DNA from: JAAYZM01 sp964510785
GTDB taxonomy: Bacteria; Actinomycetota; Actinomycetes; Actinomycetales; Cellulomonadaceae
NCBI GenBank assembly: GCA_964510785.1
Contig: CAZECM010000004.1
Span: 20,207 to 84,206, forward strand
Length of the DNA: 64,000 nucleotides
Reading direction: 5' to 3'
Each line of letters starts with the position of its first letter. The first letter of the stretch is position 1. Made by a program: the position numbers and the translations under genes. Positions 8,501-17,247 of this stretch are shown in pieces. The notes under the pieces are model-generated. The model searched no databases and had not been told where the DNA came from. It worked only from the letters and a program-made list of their open reading frames with translations.

Positions 8501-11500
8501 CGGCCAAGCTCAACGAGGCGCTCTTCGAGACCGTCACGACCGACAAGGTGCGCGTGGTGTTCACGAACACCCCGGGCAAGTACACCGCGATCTCCGAGAT
8601 CCAGGTGTTCGACTCCGGTCGCGACGTGCCCGAGATCGTCAACGACCCGCCGGCCGTCACGGTCCAGGTCGACACCTCGCGGCAGGGCAACCTGTCGACG
8701 GGTCTCGTCGCGACGGTGTCCGACGACGGCGTCCCCGAGGGCGGCATCCTGACCTACGGCTGGGAGACCGTCTCGACGCCCCCGGGCGGCGCGGTGATCT
8801 TCACGAACCCGACGGCGGTCTCGACCACCGTCACCGGTACCGTCCCGGGCACGTACGTGCTGCGGTTCTGGGCCGAGGACGGTGAGCTGCGCACCGAGCG
8901 CACGATCGAGGTCGAGCTCGCCGAGCGCGAGGTGACCGCCGAGTTCGGTGCGTCGGCTGCGATCACGACGAGTGGTTCGGCGTCGTGGGAGAACCCCAAC
9001 ATGGTCAACGCCGCGACCACGCCGAGTACCTCGAACCCCGGCACCGCACAGGGCTGGGGCACGTGGGGCGTCGCCGGCGCGACGGGCACCTCGACGGCGG
9101 CCCAGGCGTGGATCCAGTACAGCTGGGACTCTCCGGTGCTGCTCACGTCGTCGGACATCTTCTGGTACGACGACGGTGGCGGCACCCGCCGTCCGGCGGC
9201 GAGCACCTACGCGATCGAGTACTCCGCGGACGGTTCCACCTGGACGCCCGTGACCCTCACCGACGGCAGCACGTACGCGGGCGGCCTGGCGACGAACACC
9301 TACAACCACTTCGACTTCGACGCGATCGAGGCGAGCCACCTGCGCGTGCGCATCTGGGGCGTGCAGAGCGGTGGCGCCGGTACCGGCGTGCTGCGCTGGC
9401 GCGCCAACGGCGACACGGTGGACCAGGTGCTCGGCACCCCGGTGCTCGTCCGCACCGGTGTCGGTGAGATCCCGGAGATGCCGGAGAGCCTGCCGGTGCA
9501 GTACTCCTCCGGGGCCTACGGCCAGATCGACTTCGCCTGGCAGGAGATCACCGCGGACCAGGTCGCCGAGACCAACACGGACCCGTTCGTGGTCTACGGC
9601 ACCAACAGCGCCTACGGGCAGACGGTCGAGGCGAGGGTCTACGTGCGACCGGAGATGTCCGCCGGTGGCATCACGATCTCGAGCATCACGCCGCTCTCCC
9701 AGAACATCGAGGTCGGCGAGCAGCCCTATCTGCCCGAGACCGTCCAGGTGTTCTACAACGACGGTTCCTGGGACAACCAGGCGATCGGCGTCGAGTGGGA
9801 CTACGACCCGGCGATCACCGAGGAAGCGGGCAGCTACACCGTCTACGGCGACGTCGTCGTGCCGTGGTACGTGGGCCCGACGACGGCGCAGGCCGTGCTC
9901 AACCTCGTGGTCGGCGAGCCCGTCCCGCGCGGTGACATCGTCTCCGCGGCTCCCGTGACGGTGACCACCGAGATCGGCATCGCGCCGGTCCTGCCCTCGC
10001 ACGTCCTCGCGACGTTCGAGAACGGTGACACCGAGAACCTCTCCGTGACGTGGGCCGCAGTGGCCCCGGCGCAGTACGCGGTCGAGGGTTCCTTCTCGGT
10101 GGCCGGTGACGTCGACGGGCCCGGTGGTGCCGGCAAGGCGCAGGCCACGGTGACCGTCACCGAGTCGAGCACCCCGGACACGACCGCGCCGACCGTGGTG
10201 CTCACGGTCGACCCGGTCGACGCCGCCACGCAGTGGCACTCGGGCACAGCGACCGTCTCGGTCGCCGCGTCCGACGACCGTGACGCCGCCCCCGGCGTCG
10301 AGGTGAACCTCGGCGACGCGTGGGTCGACTACACGGGCCCGGTCGAGCTCGTGACGGACGGCGTGCACACCGTGCTCGCCCGGGCGACCGACGAGGCGGG
10401 CAACGTCTCCGAGGTGGCTCAGACAGCGGTCCGTCTCGACGCGACCGACCCGGTCTCGCGTGCCACGGTCGACGCGGCCGCCCGCTCGGTGAGCATCACC
10501 GCGGCGGACGAGACGTCCGGCGTGGACCGCATCGAGGTCAAGGTCGGTTCCGGCGCGTGGGCCACGTACTCCGGCCCCGTCACCGTCGGTGCCGCAGCGA
10601 CCACGGTCCAGCACCGTGGCGTCGACCGGGCCGGCAACGTGGAGCAGGCCATCTCGGCCTACGTCCCGCGTGCGGGCGGCGACCTCGTCGGGACCACCGT
10701 CGCGGCAGTCGTCTCCCCGGTGCGCTCGCAGTTCGGTGGCACCGTCACGGTGCTCGCCGTCGTCTCGTCCCGGCAGGGCACTCCGACCGGCGAGGTCGAG
10801 CTGCGGCTCGGCGACACCTCGCTCGGACGCAAGGCCCTGCGCAACGGGCGGGTGGAGTTCCAGGTGAAGGGGCTGCAGGTCACGGGGGGCAGCAAGTCCC
10901 TCGCCGTGAGCTACCTGGGTAGCACCACGCACGCCGCCGGGACCGACTCGGTGCCGTTCCAGGTCCGCAAGGCGTCGTCGAAGCTGACGTTCGCCAAGAA
11001 GACCGTCACGACCACGACGAGCAAGCGGGCGAAGGTCAAGGTCACGGTGCGCGGTGCACTGGGCGGCCCGGCGCCGAGCGGCCGGGTCGAGGCCCGGATC
11101 GGCACGAAGCGCGTCGGCTCCGGTGTCCTGAACGCCAAGGGCAAGGTCACGCTCCAGCTCAAGGCGCTCAAGGCGGGCACCCACAAGGTGAAGGTCACCT
11201 ACGTCGGTGGCCCCAACCACCTCGCCAAGGCCGCGACCGTCACGGTCAAGGTCACGAAGGGCAAGCCCAAGCTGAGCGCGACCGTGCTCAAGGCCAAGAA
11301 GCTCACGGCGAGCTCCCGTGCCCAGGTGCGCGTGCGGCTCGGCAAGGTGGGCGTCAAGGCGAGCGGCACCGTCGTGGCGAGCGTGGGCGGCAAGGTCGTC
11401 GCGCGCGCGAAGCTCACCGGGAAGAAGGGCGTCGCGACACTGCGACTGCCCCGGCTCGCGGCCGGCAAGCACAAGGTGACGATCCGCTACCAGGGCTCCA

Positions 11501-11550
11501 AGCAGTACCGCCCGGCGTCGACGACGGCGCAGGTCACCGTCAAGCGCTGA
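5509..11550 (+). CDS. Secreted GH121-like beta-L-arabinobiosidase, multidomain
   Basis: Secreted protein of 2013 aa. A Sec signal peptide (residues 1-33, ending ALA) precedes a beta domain and an (alpha/alpha)6-type catalytic region (about 35-860). Candidate acidic residues are E373 (TTIEGVN), D517 (VWGDFDA) and E704 (NQAEYY); their spacing resembles E383/D515/E713 that I recall for B. longum HypBA2. Then come discoidin-like modules (862-1037, 1144-1304) with an Ig/PKD-like domain between them, Big_4-like Ig domains, an OmpL47-like segment, and three very lysine-rich Ig repeats (about 1728-2013). There is no LPXTG anchor. The ATG at 5509 has GAGAGG 7 nt upstream and is preferred to the GTG at 5494. 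Family assignment rests on architecture and neighbours; GH142/GH63 relatives remain possible. Confidence 0.72.
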   Translation: MSQRLLRRPVAGVTLATLVASALVLPGSPALAAVPPGFEGDVGVYTNGVSDVMDIGDPTYNAGQLAQVQAALEPGVPFTAGSMHQSIFAKDLAAGGTDYYLDRILGVSGSANNNVLQTRGRTLYLRGSSTWSTMGFAGSAFAGGSTNLESLYTVTVPGQTLTEQGAQRFNAPSHARASYTVGSTGVVAAMKKFITYDNVAVTTVRFENPGSSPVALTVRAASPIAQTSTDSSDELVGTRAVGNGGGNMPSNTWTTATVGLKAAGFARNGTNLDRAVTVPAGGSTEIQVTGALYTAALPDSKEAFYEYAAKSPSDAFRDGVTEFNSRWAQDIPYIDVPDPAIEKAIVYRWWGERYNSLDANEPGYVYQYPTTIEGVNLYQNSIVLTQPMHLQDTKWIRNPYLAYGQILNVGELSGSSAFLDSPGHSSWNNHYSQYMGTAGLEAYQVHGGGADLAERFAHYFEWDGKGQLEHYDGDGNGLIQYTANYMPGNDADAISFGYPKTGGQGIERPESAYVWGDFDAARQLYELAGAPSSKVDEMADTADDLRDAILGTLWNDEMKMFLARTTQGGQAATSSGGAANPLTDRGFIPARESNLYDVYAEGLIPVEDAETYKDGFRFLRYGDNFPIFPFYTANQYDRTRYNIGGSNNFSNINFTVQYRGVRSALRHYDPDHEYVTPEYAARLLDWMAWSIYPGGNVLAPNQAEYYSNWNQTNRTYNRNNPNHIMLGNMNYIFVEDMGGIQPRSDEKIELWPVDLGYDHFMVNNLRYHGKDVTIVWDPDGTEYGLGAGYSLFIDGEKAFSADKLGRVLYDPTSNTVVEKDADVTVTLGASAPGLATAVDTPIDDARVVTYLKTAGIDLEFPVANLAADAEISTSASQSGVRPTEWRNFHTPGRSGAMNNHPGAIAVNERPVSAAAINDGVTVNEPYWGNYGTAGETGYVELDFGAPTTFDNVKVYFMADPLTAGHSYVAPQRYGVEVPDGSGGWQLVEDQYRSPKVPAAKLNEALFETVTTDKVRVVFTNTPGKYTAISEIQVFDSGRDVPEIVNDPPAVTVQVDTSRQGNLSTGLVATVSDDGVPEGGILTYGWETVSTPPGGAVIFTNPTAVSTTVTGTVPGTYVLRFWAEDGELRTERTIEVELAEREVTAEFGASAAITTSGSASWENPNMVNAATTPSTSNPGTAQGWGTWGVAGATGTSTAAQAWIQYSWDSPVLLTSSDIFWYDDGGGTRRPAASTYAIEYSADGSTWTPVTLTDGSTYAGGLATNTYNHFDFDAIEASHLRVRIWGVQSGGAGTGVLRWRANGDTVDQVLGTPVLVRTGVGEIPEMPESLPVQYSSGAYGQIDFAWQEITADQVAETNTDPFVVYGTNSAYGQTVEARVYVRPEMSAGGITISSITPLSQNIEVGEQPYLPETVQVFYNDGSWDNQAIGVEWDYDPAITEEAGSYTVYGDVVVPWYVGPTTAQAVLNLVVGEPVPRGDIVSAAPVTVTTEIGIAPVLPSHVLATFENGDTENLSVTWAAVAPAQYAVEGSFSVAGDVDGPGGAGKAQATVTVTESSTPDTTAPTVVLTVDPVDAATQWHSGTATVSVAASDDRDAAPGVEVNLGDAWVDYTGPVELVTDGVHTVLARATDEAGNVSEVAQTAVRLDATDPVSRATVDAAARSVSITAADETSGVDRIEVKVGSGAWATYSGPVTVGAAATTVQHRGVDRAGNVEQAISAYVPRAGGDLVGTTVAAVVSPVRSQFGGTVTVLAVVSSRQGTPTGEVELRLGDTSLGRKALRNGRVEFQVKGLQVTGGSKSLAVSYLGSTTHAAGTDSVPFQVRKASSKLTFAKKTVTTTTSKRAKVKVTVRGALGGPAPSGRVEARIGTKRVGSGVLNAKGKVTLQLKALKAGTHKVKVTYVGGPNHLAKAATVTVKVTKGKPKLSATVLKAKKLTASSRAQVRVRLGKVGVKASGTVVASVGGKVVARAKLTGKKGVATLRLPRLAAGKHKVTIRYQGSKQYRPASTTAQVTVKR

Positions 11551-11556
11551 CCGCGG

Positions 11557-11595
11557 GGGGTGTGCGTCCGGCTCGCGGGTCCGGACGCACACCCC
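11557..11595 (+). terminator. Long-stem terminator after the GH121-like gene
   Basis: Perfect 15-bp stem (11557-11571 with 11581-11595, GGGGTGTGCGTCCGG) and 9-nt loop starting 6 nt after the stop codon. Confidence 0.75.
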
Positions 11596-11708
11596 GCCCC
11601 GGCGCGTACCCGCCCACTCCCGGCCGCAGCGCGGCCGCTGCGTCTCCCGAACAGCTGTGCCTCACGACCCACCCAGTCCATCGCGGACCTTCGAAGGGAA
11701 CCGAGTCA

Positions 11709-14700
11709 ATGAAGACCACCTCACGCGGCCTGGCGACGGGGCTCACCCTCGCCCTGGCCGGCTTCGGCCTCGTCGCGCCCATGGCGCCGGCGTTCGCCGC
11801 CCCTCCACCGCCGACGGCGACGTTCACGTCGTACGGCAACCCGATCCTCAGCGACGGTACGTACTACTCGGCCGACGCCGCACCGATGGTGCACGACGAC
11901 ACGCTGTACGTCTACACCGGGCACGACATCGCGGGCGCCCAGTCCGGCGGCTTCAACATGCGCGACTACGGCGTCTTCGCGACCGAGGAGCTGAACCCGG
12001 CGGGCGAGGCGACCACGTGGGACCACTACCGGGCGAACCTCGAGCCCGGTGACGTGTTCGAGTGGGCCACGGGCCTCAACGCCTTCGCGGGCCACGTCGC
12101 CGAGGGCCCCGACGGCAACTTCTACTGGTATGCGCCCGTCGAGACGGTCTCGACGGCGTACGCGAACCGCATGGCGATCGGCGTCGCCGTCTCGGACTCG
12201 CCCGTGGGTCCGTGGACCGACGCGATCGGCGAGCCGCTCATCGACTGGGGCGACGTCTTCGGCTCCTCGAGCAGCGGCCAGGAGGTCATCGACCCGCACC
12301 TGTTCCGGGACGACGACGGCAAGGTCTACCTGTACTGGGGCTCGTGGTACATCGCCCGCATGGTCGAGCTCGAGCCCGACATGATCACGCGCGTGGACCC
12401 GAGCACCGCGGGTATCCACCAGTGGACCCAGGCGCAGGGCCTGCCCTCGTTCTTCGAGGCCCCGTGGGTGTTCAAGCGGTCCGGTACTTACTACATGGTC
12501 TACGACTGGAAGAACGGCGGCTCGGACTGCACGCCGTCGAACTACCAGGGCTGCATCGGCTACTCGACCGCGCCGTCGCCCACGGGGCCGTGGACGTTCC
12601 GCGGTCTCATCCTCGGCGGCACGTCGGCCACGACCGTGCACCCCTCGGTGATCGAGTTCGGTGACTCCTGGTACATCACGTACCACACGAAGGATGCCGC
12701 GAACGGTGGCCACTTCCGCCGTTCCGTCGCGATCGACGAGATCGCGTGGGACGACACGCAGACGCCGCCGCGGCTGCTGCCCGTCACCCCGACGCTCGAC
12801 CCCGCGGTGGACCCGAAGCTCGCCTCGAGCGAGAACGTGGCGCGCGGGGCGACGCCGTCGGCCTCCTACACCGAGACCCCCCCGATGGACGTGCGGGCGC
12901 TCAACAACGGTCGCGTGACGACGGCGCTGCTGCCGCCCGACCAGTGGGGCAACTACCGCGCCGCGCGCAACGTCCAGACGGACTGGACGCAGTACGACTG
13001 GGCCGAGCCCGTGCTGATCGACGGCGCCGGTATCCAGTTCGGGCAGGACAGCAACTGGATCCGCCCACCCGCGTCATGGAAGCTGCAGTACCGCGACTCC
13101 GGCGGCGGGTGGGTGGACGTCCCGAACCCCTCGGGCTACCCGACGACGGTGAACACGTGGCTCACGCTGACCTTCGACCCGATCGTCACGACGGGTCTGC
13201 GGGCGACGTACAACGGGCTCCCGAACGCCGCGCAGTTCCACTCGGTCGCCGTCTCGGAGTGGGAGGTCTACTCCGTGCAGGCCGACACCCTGGGCTCGGC
13301 CACCGTGGCCACGCTCGTGGGCGAGGCGCCGGCGCTGCCGGCCACCGTCCAGGGTGAGTTCCCCGGCGGTCACACGCTCGACGTCCCCGTGACGTGGAAG
13401 CCCGTCGCCGCGGCGGACTACCAGGTCGCGGGCACGTTCACGGTCGAGGGCCGCGCCCTGGGCCAGGCGGGCGACCTCGTCACCGCCGAGGTGACCGTCG
13501 TCTCCGACGCGCCGCGCACCAACCACGCGGGTGACGCGACCCTCACCGCCTCCTACACGGCGGGCTGGAACAATCTCGCCGCCGTGAACGACGGCGAGCG
13601 CCCCTCGCTCGCCACCCCGCCCGGCAACGCCCAGTTCTGGGGCACGTGGTCCGGCACCCGCCCGGAGTCGCAGTGGCTCCAGTACACGTGGGCGGAGCCG
13701 GTCGACGTCGCCTACGTCGAGGTCGGCTTCGCCGCCGACGGCGGTCCCGGTCGCGGTACCGGCATCGAGGTCCCCGAGTCGTGGTCACTCGAGTACTGGG
13801 ACGGCGAGGACTGGGCGCCGGTGACCGGCGTGACGCCGGCCTACCCGGTCGAGCAGGGCTCGTACGTCGGCGTGGCGTTCGACGCCATCTCCACGACGCA
13901 GCTGCGCCTGACGGCGAACGCGCTCCTCGGCTGGCTCGAAGGTGCTGGCAACGACCCCGGTCAGTACGCCGGCGTCGGTGTCTCCGAGTGGGAGGCCTGG
14001 AACCAGGCACCCGACGTCACCGCCCCCGTGGTCACCGTGACCCCGCAGGGCACGCCCGGCCTCGCCGGGTGGTTCGTCAGCCCCGTCAACGTCCGCATCG
14101 AGGCCGCCGACGACTCGCTCGCGCGGGTCACGATCGAGACCTCGGCCGACGACGGCGAGACGTGGGACGCCGTCGAGGACGTGCGCGAGCACACGATCGT
14201 CCTCAGCACGGGCGAGCACGAGCTCCTCGTGCGGGCCACCGACCCCGCGGGCAACACCTCCGCGGTGCAGTCCGTGGCCGTCAAGGTCGACTTCACGCCG
14301 CCGAGCGCGAGCGCGGTGGACGACTACGACGCACGCACCGTCACCGTGTCCGCCTCGGACGCAGGCTCCGGCCTCGCGAGCGTCGAGGTGAACGTCGACG
14401 CCGCGGGCTGGACCGCCTACACCGAGGTGCTCGAGCTGTCCGACGCCAAGCACGTGGTGCAGTACCGGGCCACGGACAACGCGGGCAACTCCTCGAGCCT
14501 CGGCACCGCGACCCTGCAGCCGAAGCTCTCCGGCGTGGTCGGCAACATCGCGCCGTTCGCTTCGGTCGAGGCCACCTTCACGGCGGGCTGGAACTCCCTG
14601 GCCGCCGTGAACGACGGCGTACGCGCCGCACTCACCGGTGGTGCCCAGACGAACTTCTGGGGCACCTGGTCGGGTACCCGCCCGGCCACCCAGTCGTTGA

Positions 14701-17183
14701 CCTACACGTGGCCGGTCCCGGTCACGGTGGGCTCGTCGACCATCGGGTTCTGGAACGACGGCGGCCCCGGCCGCGGCGACGGCGTCGAGACGCCGACCGG
14801 CTGGTCGCTCGAGTACTGGGACGCCGGCTCCGAGGGGTGGGTCCCGGTCGAGGTCTCCGCGGCGGGCTACCCCGTCTCGGCCACCGCCTACACGACGGCG
14901 GAGTTCACGCCCGTGACCACCACGCGTCTGCGGGTGACCATCCAGGCCCGCCAGGGCACCTCGGTCGCCACGTACGCGGCCATGGCCGTCCCCGAGTGGG
15001 AGGTCGACGCCGTGGCTGTCGACGTCGAGCAGCCCGAGGCGCACCTCGTGGTGCTCGGCACCGCGGGTCTCGGCGGTTGGTACACCTCGGCAAGCACCCA
15101 GGTGCGGGTCGACGCGGCCGCGCAGGCCGGTGACGTCACGATCTCCACGAGCCTGAACGAGGGCGACTGGGTCGAGGTCGCCGGTCGTGTGGCGACCGTG
15201 ACGCTCCCGGGCGACGGCACCCATACGGTGCGCGCCCGCGTCACCGACTCGGCGGAGCAGGTATCCGAGATCGCGTCGATCACGGTCAAGGTGGACGCCA
15301 CGGCGCCCGTCGCGACCGCCGTCGTCGACCCGGAGGCGCGCTCCGTGACGGTCACCGCGACCGACGCGGTATCGGGCAGCCCCACGCTCGAGTACCGCAT
15401 CGACGATGCGGCGAGCTGGACCGCGTACACGGCACCCGTCGTCGTCGGCGACGCCCGCACCGAGGTCCACTACCGCGTGACGGACGCCGCAGGCAACGTC
15501 ACGACCGGCACGGCCGTGGTGCTCGCCGCGGACGGCGGGCCTGCCCTCGAGGGCAACATCGGCCCGCTCGCGGAGGTCGAGGCGTCCTACACGGCAGGCT
15601 GGAACAACCTCGACGCCGTGAACGACGGTGAGAAGCCCGCGCTGACCGGCTCCCCCGAGAACTCGACGTTCTGGGGCACGTGGTCGGGCGACCGACCGGC
15701 CTCGCAGTGGCTGTCCTACACGTGGGACTCCGCGGTGAGCGTCGACTCGGTCACGATCGGCTTCGCGTACGACGGCGGTCCCGGACGAGGGACCGGCATC
15801 GAGCTGCCCGAGTCGTGGCACCTCGAGTACTGGGACGGCGCGGCCTGGCTGCCCATGACGGGTGTCCAGCCGAGCTACCCCGTCTCCGGTAGCGAGTACG
15901 TCTCCGTGAAGTTCGACGCCGTGGAGACCACGGCGGTCCGAGCGGTGCTCGACGCGCAGCTCGGCTGGCTCGAGGGCGGGATCAACGCCCCCGGCGAGTA
16001 CGCGGGCGTGGGCGTCACCGAGCTCGAGGTGTTCACCGAGGGGACCGGCCCCGACGTCGGCGACCTCGAGGCCCCCGCGCTCACGGTGACCCTCGACCCG
16101 GCATCGCCCGACGGTGGCGCCGGCTGGTACACCTCGGACGTCACCGTCACTGCCGTCGCCACCGACGAGACCGACCCGGCCCCCGTGGTCGAGCGGTTCG
16201 TCGAGGGCGCCTGGACCGCGGTGACGGAGCCGATCTCGGTGGGCGAGGGCGTGACCGCGCTGCGGCTGCGCGCCGTCGACGAGACCGGCAACGCCTCGGC
16301 GGAGTGGACCGGGACCCTCCGGGTCGACCGCACCGCACCGGTGTCGCAGGCCGTGCTCGACGGGCGGACCGTGACCCTCAAGGCCGCGGACTCCGGCTCG
16401 GGCGTCGACCGCGTCGAGTACTCGGTCGCCGGTGCCACGGGCCCGTTCGTCGCCTACGCCGGTCCCGTGACCGTCGCGGGCAGCGGTGCGGCGTCCGTGC
16501 ACTACCGCGCCGTGGACCGGGCGGGACACGTCGAGCAGGTCGGGTCGGTGCGGGTTCCCGCGGCGGCCGAGGGCCTCGTCACGACGAGCCTGCTCGCCCA
16601 CGTCGACAAGTCGAAGGTCGCTTTCGGCTCCGCCGTGGGTATGCAGATCCGGCTCACCGCCGTCGGCGGCGCCACGGTCGGCAGGACCACGGTTGCACTG
16701 ACGGACAATGGCAAGCTGCTGCGGAACGTGACGCTCGTCGACGGTCGCGCCACGGTGGCGCTGTCGCGCAAGCTCGCGGTCGGTACGCACCGGTTCGAGG
16801 TCGCCTACGCGGGGAGCGCGACGTTCGCGTCGGCCCGGGCAGGGGCGCAGCTGAAGGTGACGAAGGCCACGAGCACCACCAAGGTGACGGTCAAGCCCGC
16901 GAAGATCAAGGTCACGTCGACCAAGCGGGTGACCGTCAAGGCGACCGTGCGGGCTTCGGGCCTCGTCCCGCAGGGCCGGGTCCAGATCACCGTGACCCAG
17001 CTCAAGGGCAAGAAGGTCGTCTACTCCAAGCAGGTCAAGCTCTCGAAGAAGGGCGTGGCGACCGCGAAGCTGCCGCGACTGAAGACCACGGGCAAGTACC
17101 GGGTCAAGGTGAGCTACCTGGGTAGCGGCACGATCGCCAAGTCCAAGGCGAAGAGCACGACCATCCGCGTCGTCAAGCGCTGA
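11709..17183 (+). CDS. Secreted GH43 arabinofuranosidase with tandem discoidin modules
   Basis: Secreted protein of 1824 aa: signal peptide (1-30, AFA-A), five-bladed beta-propeller GH43 domain (about 38-370), discoidin-like domain (376-523), Big_4-like Ig domain (524-604), three copies of a discoidin plus OmpL47-like Ig unit (605-1622), and lysine-rich Ig repeats (1623-1824) ending in KR. The GH43 catalytic set is visible: D56 (SADAA, general base), D195 (VIDPHLF) and E250 (FFEAPW, general acid). The position downstream of GH127/GH121 matches the B. longum alpha-L-arabinofuranosidase that removes the terminal alpha-1,3 arabinose of extensin Ara4-Hyp; the linkage is inferred. The ATG at 11709 starts a proper signal peptide, unlike the in-frame GTG at 11562. 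Confidence 0.85.
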   Translation: MKTTSRGLATGLTLALAGFGLVAPMAPAFAAPPPPTATFTSYGNPILSDGTYYSADAAPMVHDDTLYVYTGHDIAGAQSGGFNMRDYGVFATEELNPAGEATTWDHYRANLEPGDVFEWATGLNAFAGHVAEGPDGNFYWYAPVETVSTAYANRMAIGVAVSDSPVGPWTDAIGEPLIDWGDVFGSSSSGQEVIDPHLFRDDDGKVYLYWGSWYIARMVELEPDMITRVDPSTAGIHQWTQAQGLPSFFEAPWVFKRSGTYYMVYDWKNGGSDCTPSNYQGCIGYSTAPSPTGPWTFRGLILGGTSATTVHPSVIEFGDSWYITYHTKDAANGGHFRRSVAIDEIAWDDTQTPPRLLPVTPTLDPAVDPKLASSENVARGATPSASYTETPPMDVRALNNGRVTTALLPPDQWGNYRAARNVQTDWTQYDWAEPVLIDGAGIQFGQDSNWIRPPASWKLQYRDSGGGWVDVPNPSGYPTTVNTWLTLTFDPIVTTGLRATYNGLPNAAQFHSVAVSEWEVYSVQADTLGSATVATLVGEAPALPATVQGEFPGGHTLDVPVTWKPVAAADYQVAGTFTVEGRALGQAGDLVTAEVTVVSDAPRTNHAGDATLTASYTAGWNNLAAVNDGERPSLATPPGNAQFWGTWSGTRPESQWLQYTWAEPVDVAYVEVGFAADGGPGRGTGIEVPESWSLEYWDGEDWAPVTGVTPAYPVEQGSYVGVAFDAISTTQLRLTANALLGWLEGAGNDPGQYAGVGVSEWEAWNQAPDVTAPVVTVTPQGTPGLAGWFVSPVNVRIEAADDSLARVTIETSADDGETWDAVEDVREHTIVLSTGEHELLVRATDPAGNTSAVQSVAVKVDFTPPSASAVDDYDARTVTVSASDAGSGLASVEVNVDAAGWTAYTEVLELSDAKHVVQYRATDNAGNSSSLGTATLQPKLSGVVGNIAPFASVEATFTAGWNSLAAVNDGVRAALTGGAQTNFWGTWSGTRPATQSLTYTWPVPVTVGSSTIGFWNDGGPGRGDGVETPTGWSLEYWDAGSEGWVPVEVSAAGYPVSATAYTTAEFTPVTTTRLRVTIQARQGTSVATYAAMAVPEWEVDAVAVDVEQPEAHLVVLGTAGLGGWYTSASTQVRVDAAAQAGDVTISTSLNEGDWVEVAGRVATVTLPGDGTHTVRARVTDSAEQVSEIASITVKVDATAPVATAVVDPEARSVTVTATDAVSGSPTLEYRIDDAASWTAYTAPVVVGDARTEVHYRVTDAAGNVTTGTAVVLAADGGPALEGNIGPLAEVEASYTAGWNNLDAVNDGEKPALTGSPENSTFWGTWSGDRPASQWLSYTWDSAVSVDSVTIGFAYDGGPGRGTGIELPESWHLEYWDGAAWLPMTGVQPSYPVSGSEYVSVKFDAVETTAVRAVLDAQLGWLEGGINAPGEYAGVGVTELEVFTEGTGPDVGDLEAPALTVTLDPASPDGGAGWYTSDVTVTAVATDETDPAPVVERFVEGAWTAVTEPISVGEGVTALRLRAVDETGNASAEWTGTLRVDRTAPVSQAVLDGRTVTLKAADSGSGVDRVEYSVAGATGPFVAYAGPVTVAGSGAASVHYRAVDRAGHVEQVGSVRVPAAAEGLVTTSLLAHVDKSKVAFGSAVGMQIRLTAVGGATVGRTTVALTDNGKLLRNVTLVDGRATVALSRKLAVGTHRFEVAYAGSATFASARAGAQLKVTKATSTTKVTVKPAKIKVTSTKRVTVKATVRASGLVPQGRVQITVTQLKGKKVVYSKQVKLSKKGVATAKLPRLKTTGKYRVKVSYLGSGTIAKSKAKSTTIRVVKR
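13521..16040 (+). repeat. Three ~1-kb internal repeats in the GH43 gene
   Basis: Discoidin-like modules begin at about 13521, 14541 and 15552 (residues 605, 945, 1282), each carrying the signatures FWGTWSG and DGGPGRG and each followed by an OmpL47-like Ig domain of about 180 aa. The period is about 1.01-1.02 kb. The copies remain similar at the DNA level, so expansion or contraction by recombination is plausible. Confidence 0.85.
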
Positions 17184-17196
17184 CCGACCGGATCGC

Positions 17197-17232
17197 ACGG
17201 TGCCGGGAGGGGTTCGCCCCTCCCGGCACCGT
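17197..17232. terminator. 16-bp stem, TTCG tetraloop terminator
   Basis: Perfect 16-bp stem (ACGGTGCCGGGAGGGG / CCCCTCCCGGCACCGT) capped by TTCG. It lies between the convergent GH43 and yciO genes and can serve both strands. Confidence 0.85.
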
Positions 17233-17247
17233 CGTGCCGTCGGTGGG

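Noticed and set aside
6769..11592. A 1607-codon minus-strand open frame antisense to the GH121-like gene
   Set aside because: Its translation is low-complexity Arg/Asp/Val/Gly-rich sequence with no domain, and the plus strand carries a convincing secreted enzyme. It is a by-product of strongly biased third positions.
13785..17198. A long minus-strand open frame antisense to the GH43 gene
   Set aside because: Same compositional artefact; the sense frame has the GH43 catalytic residues and repeat modules.
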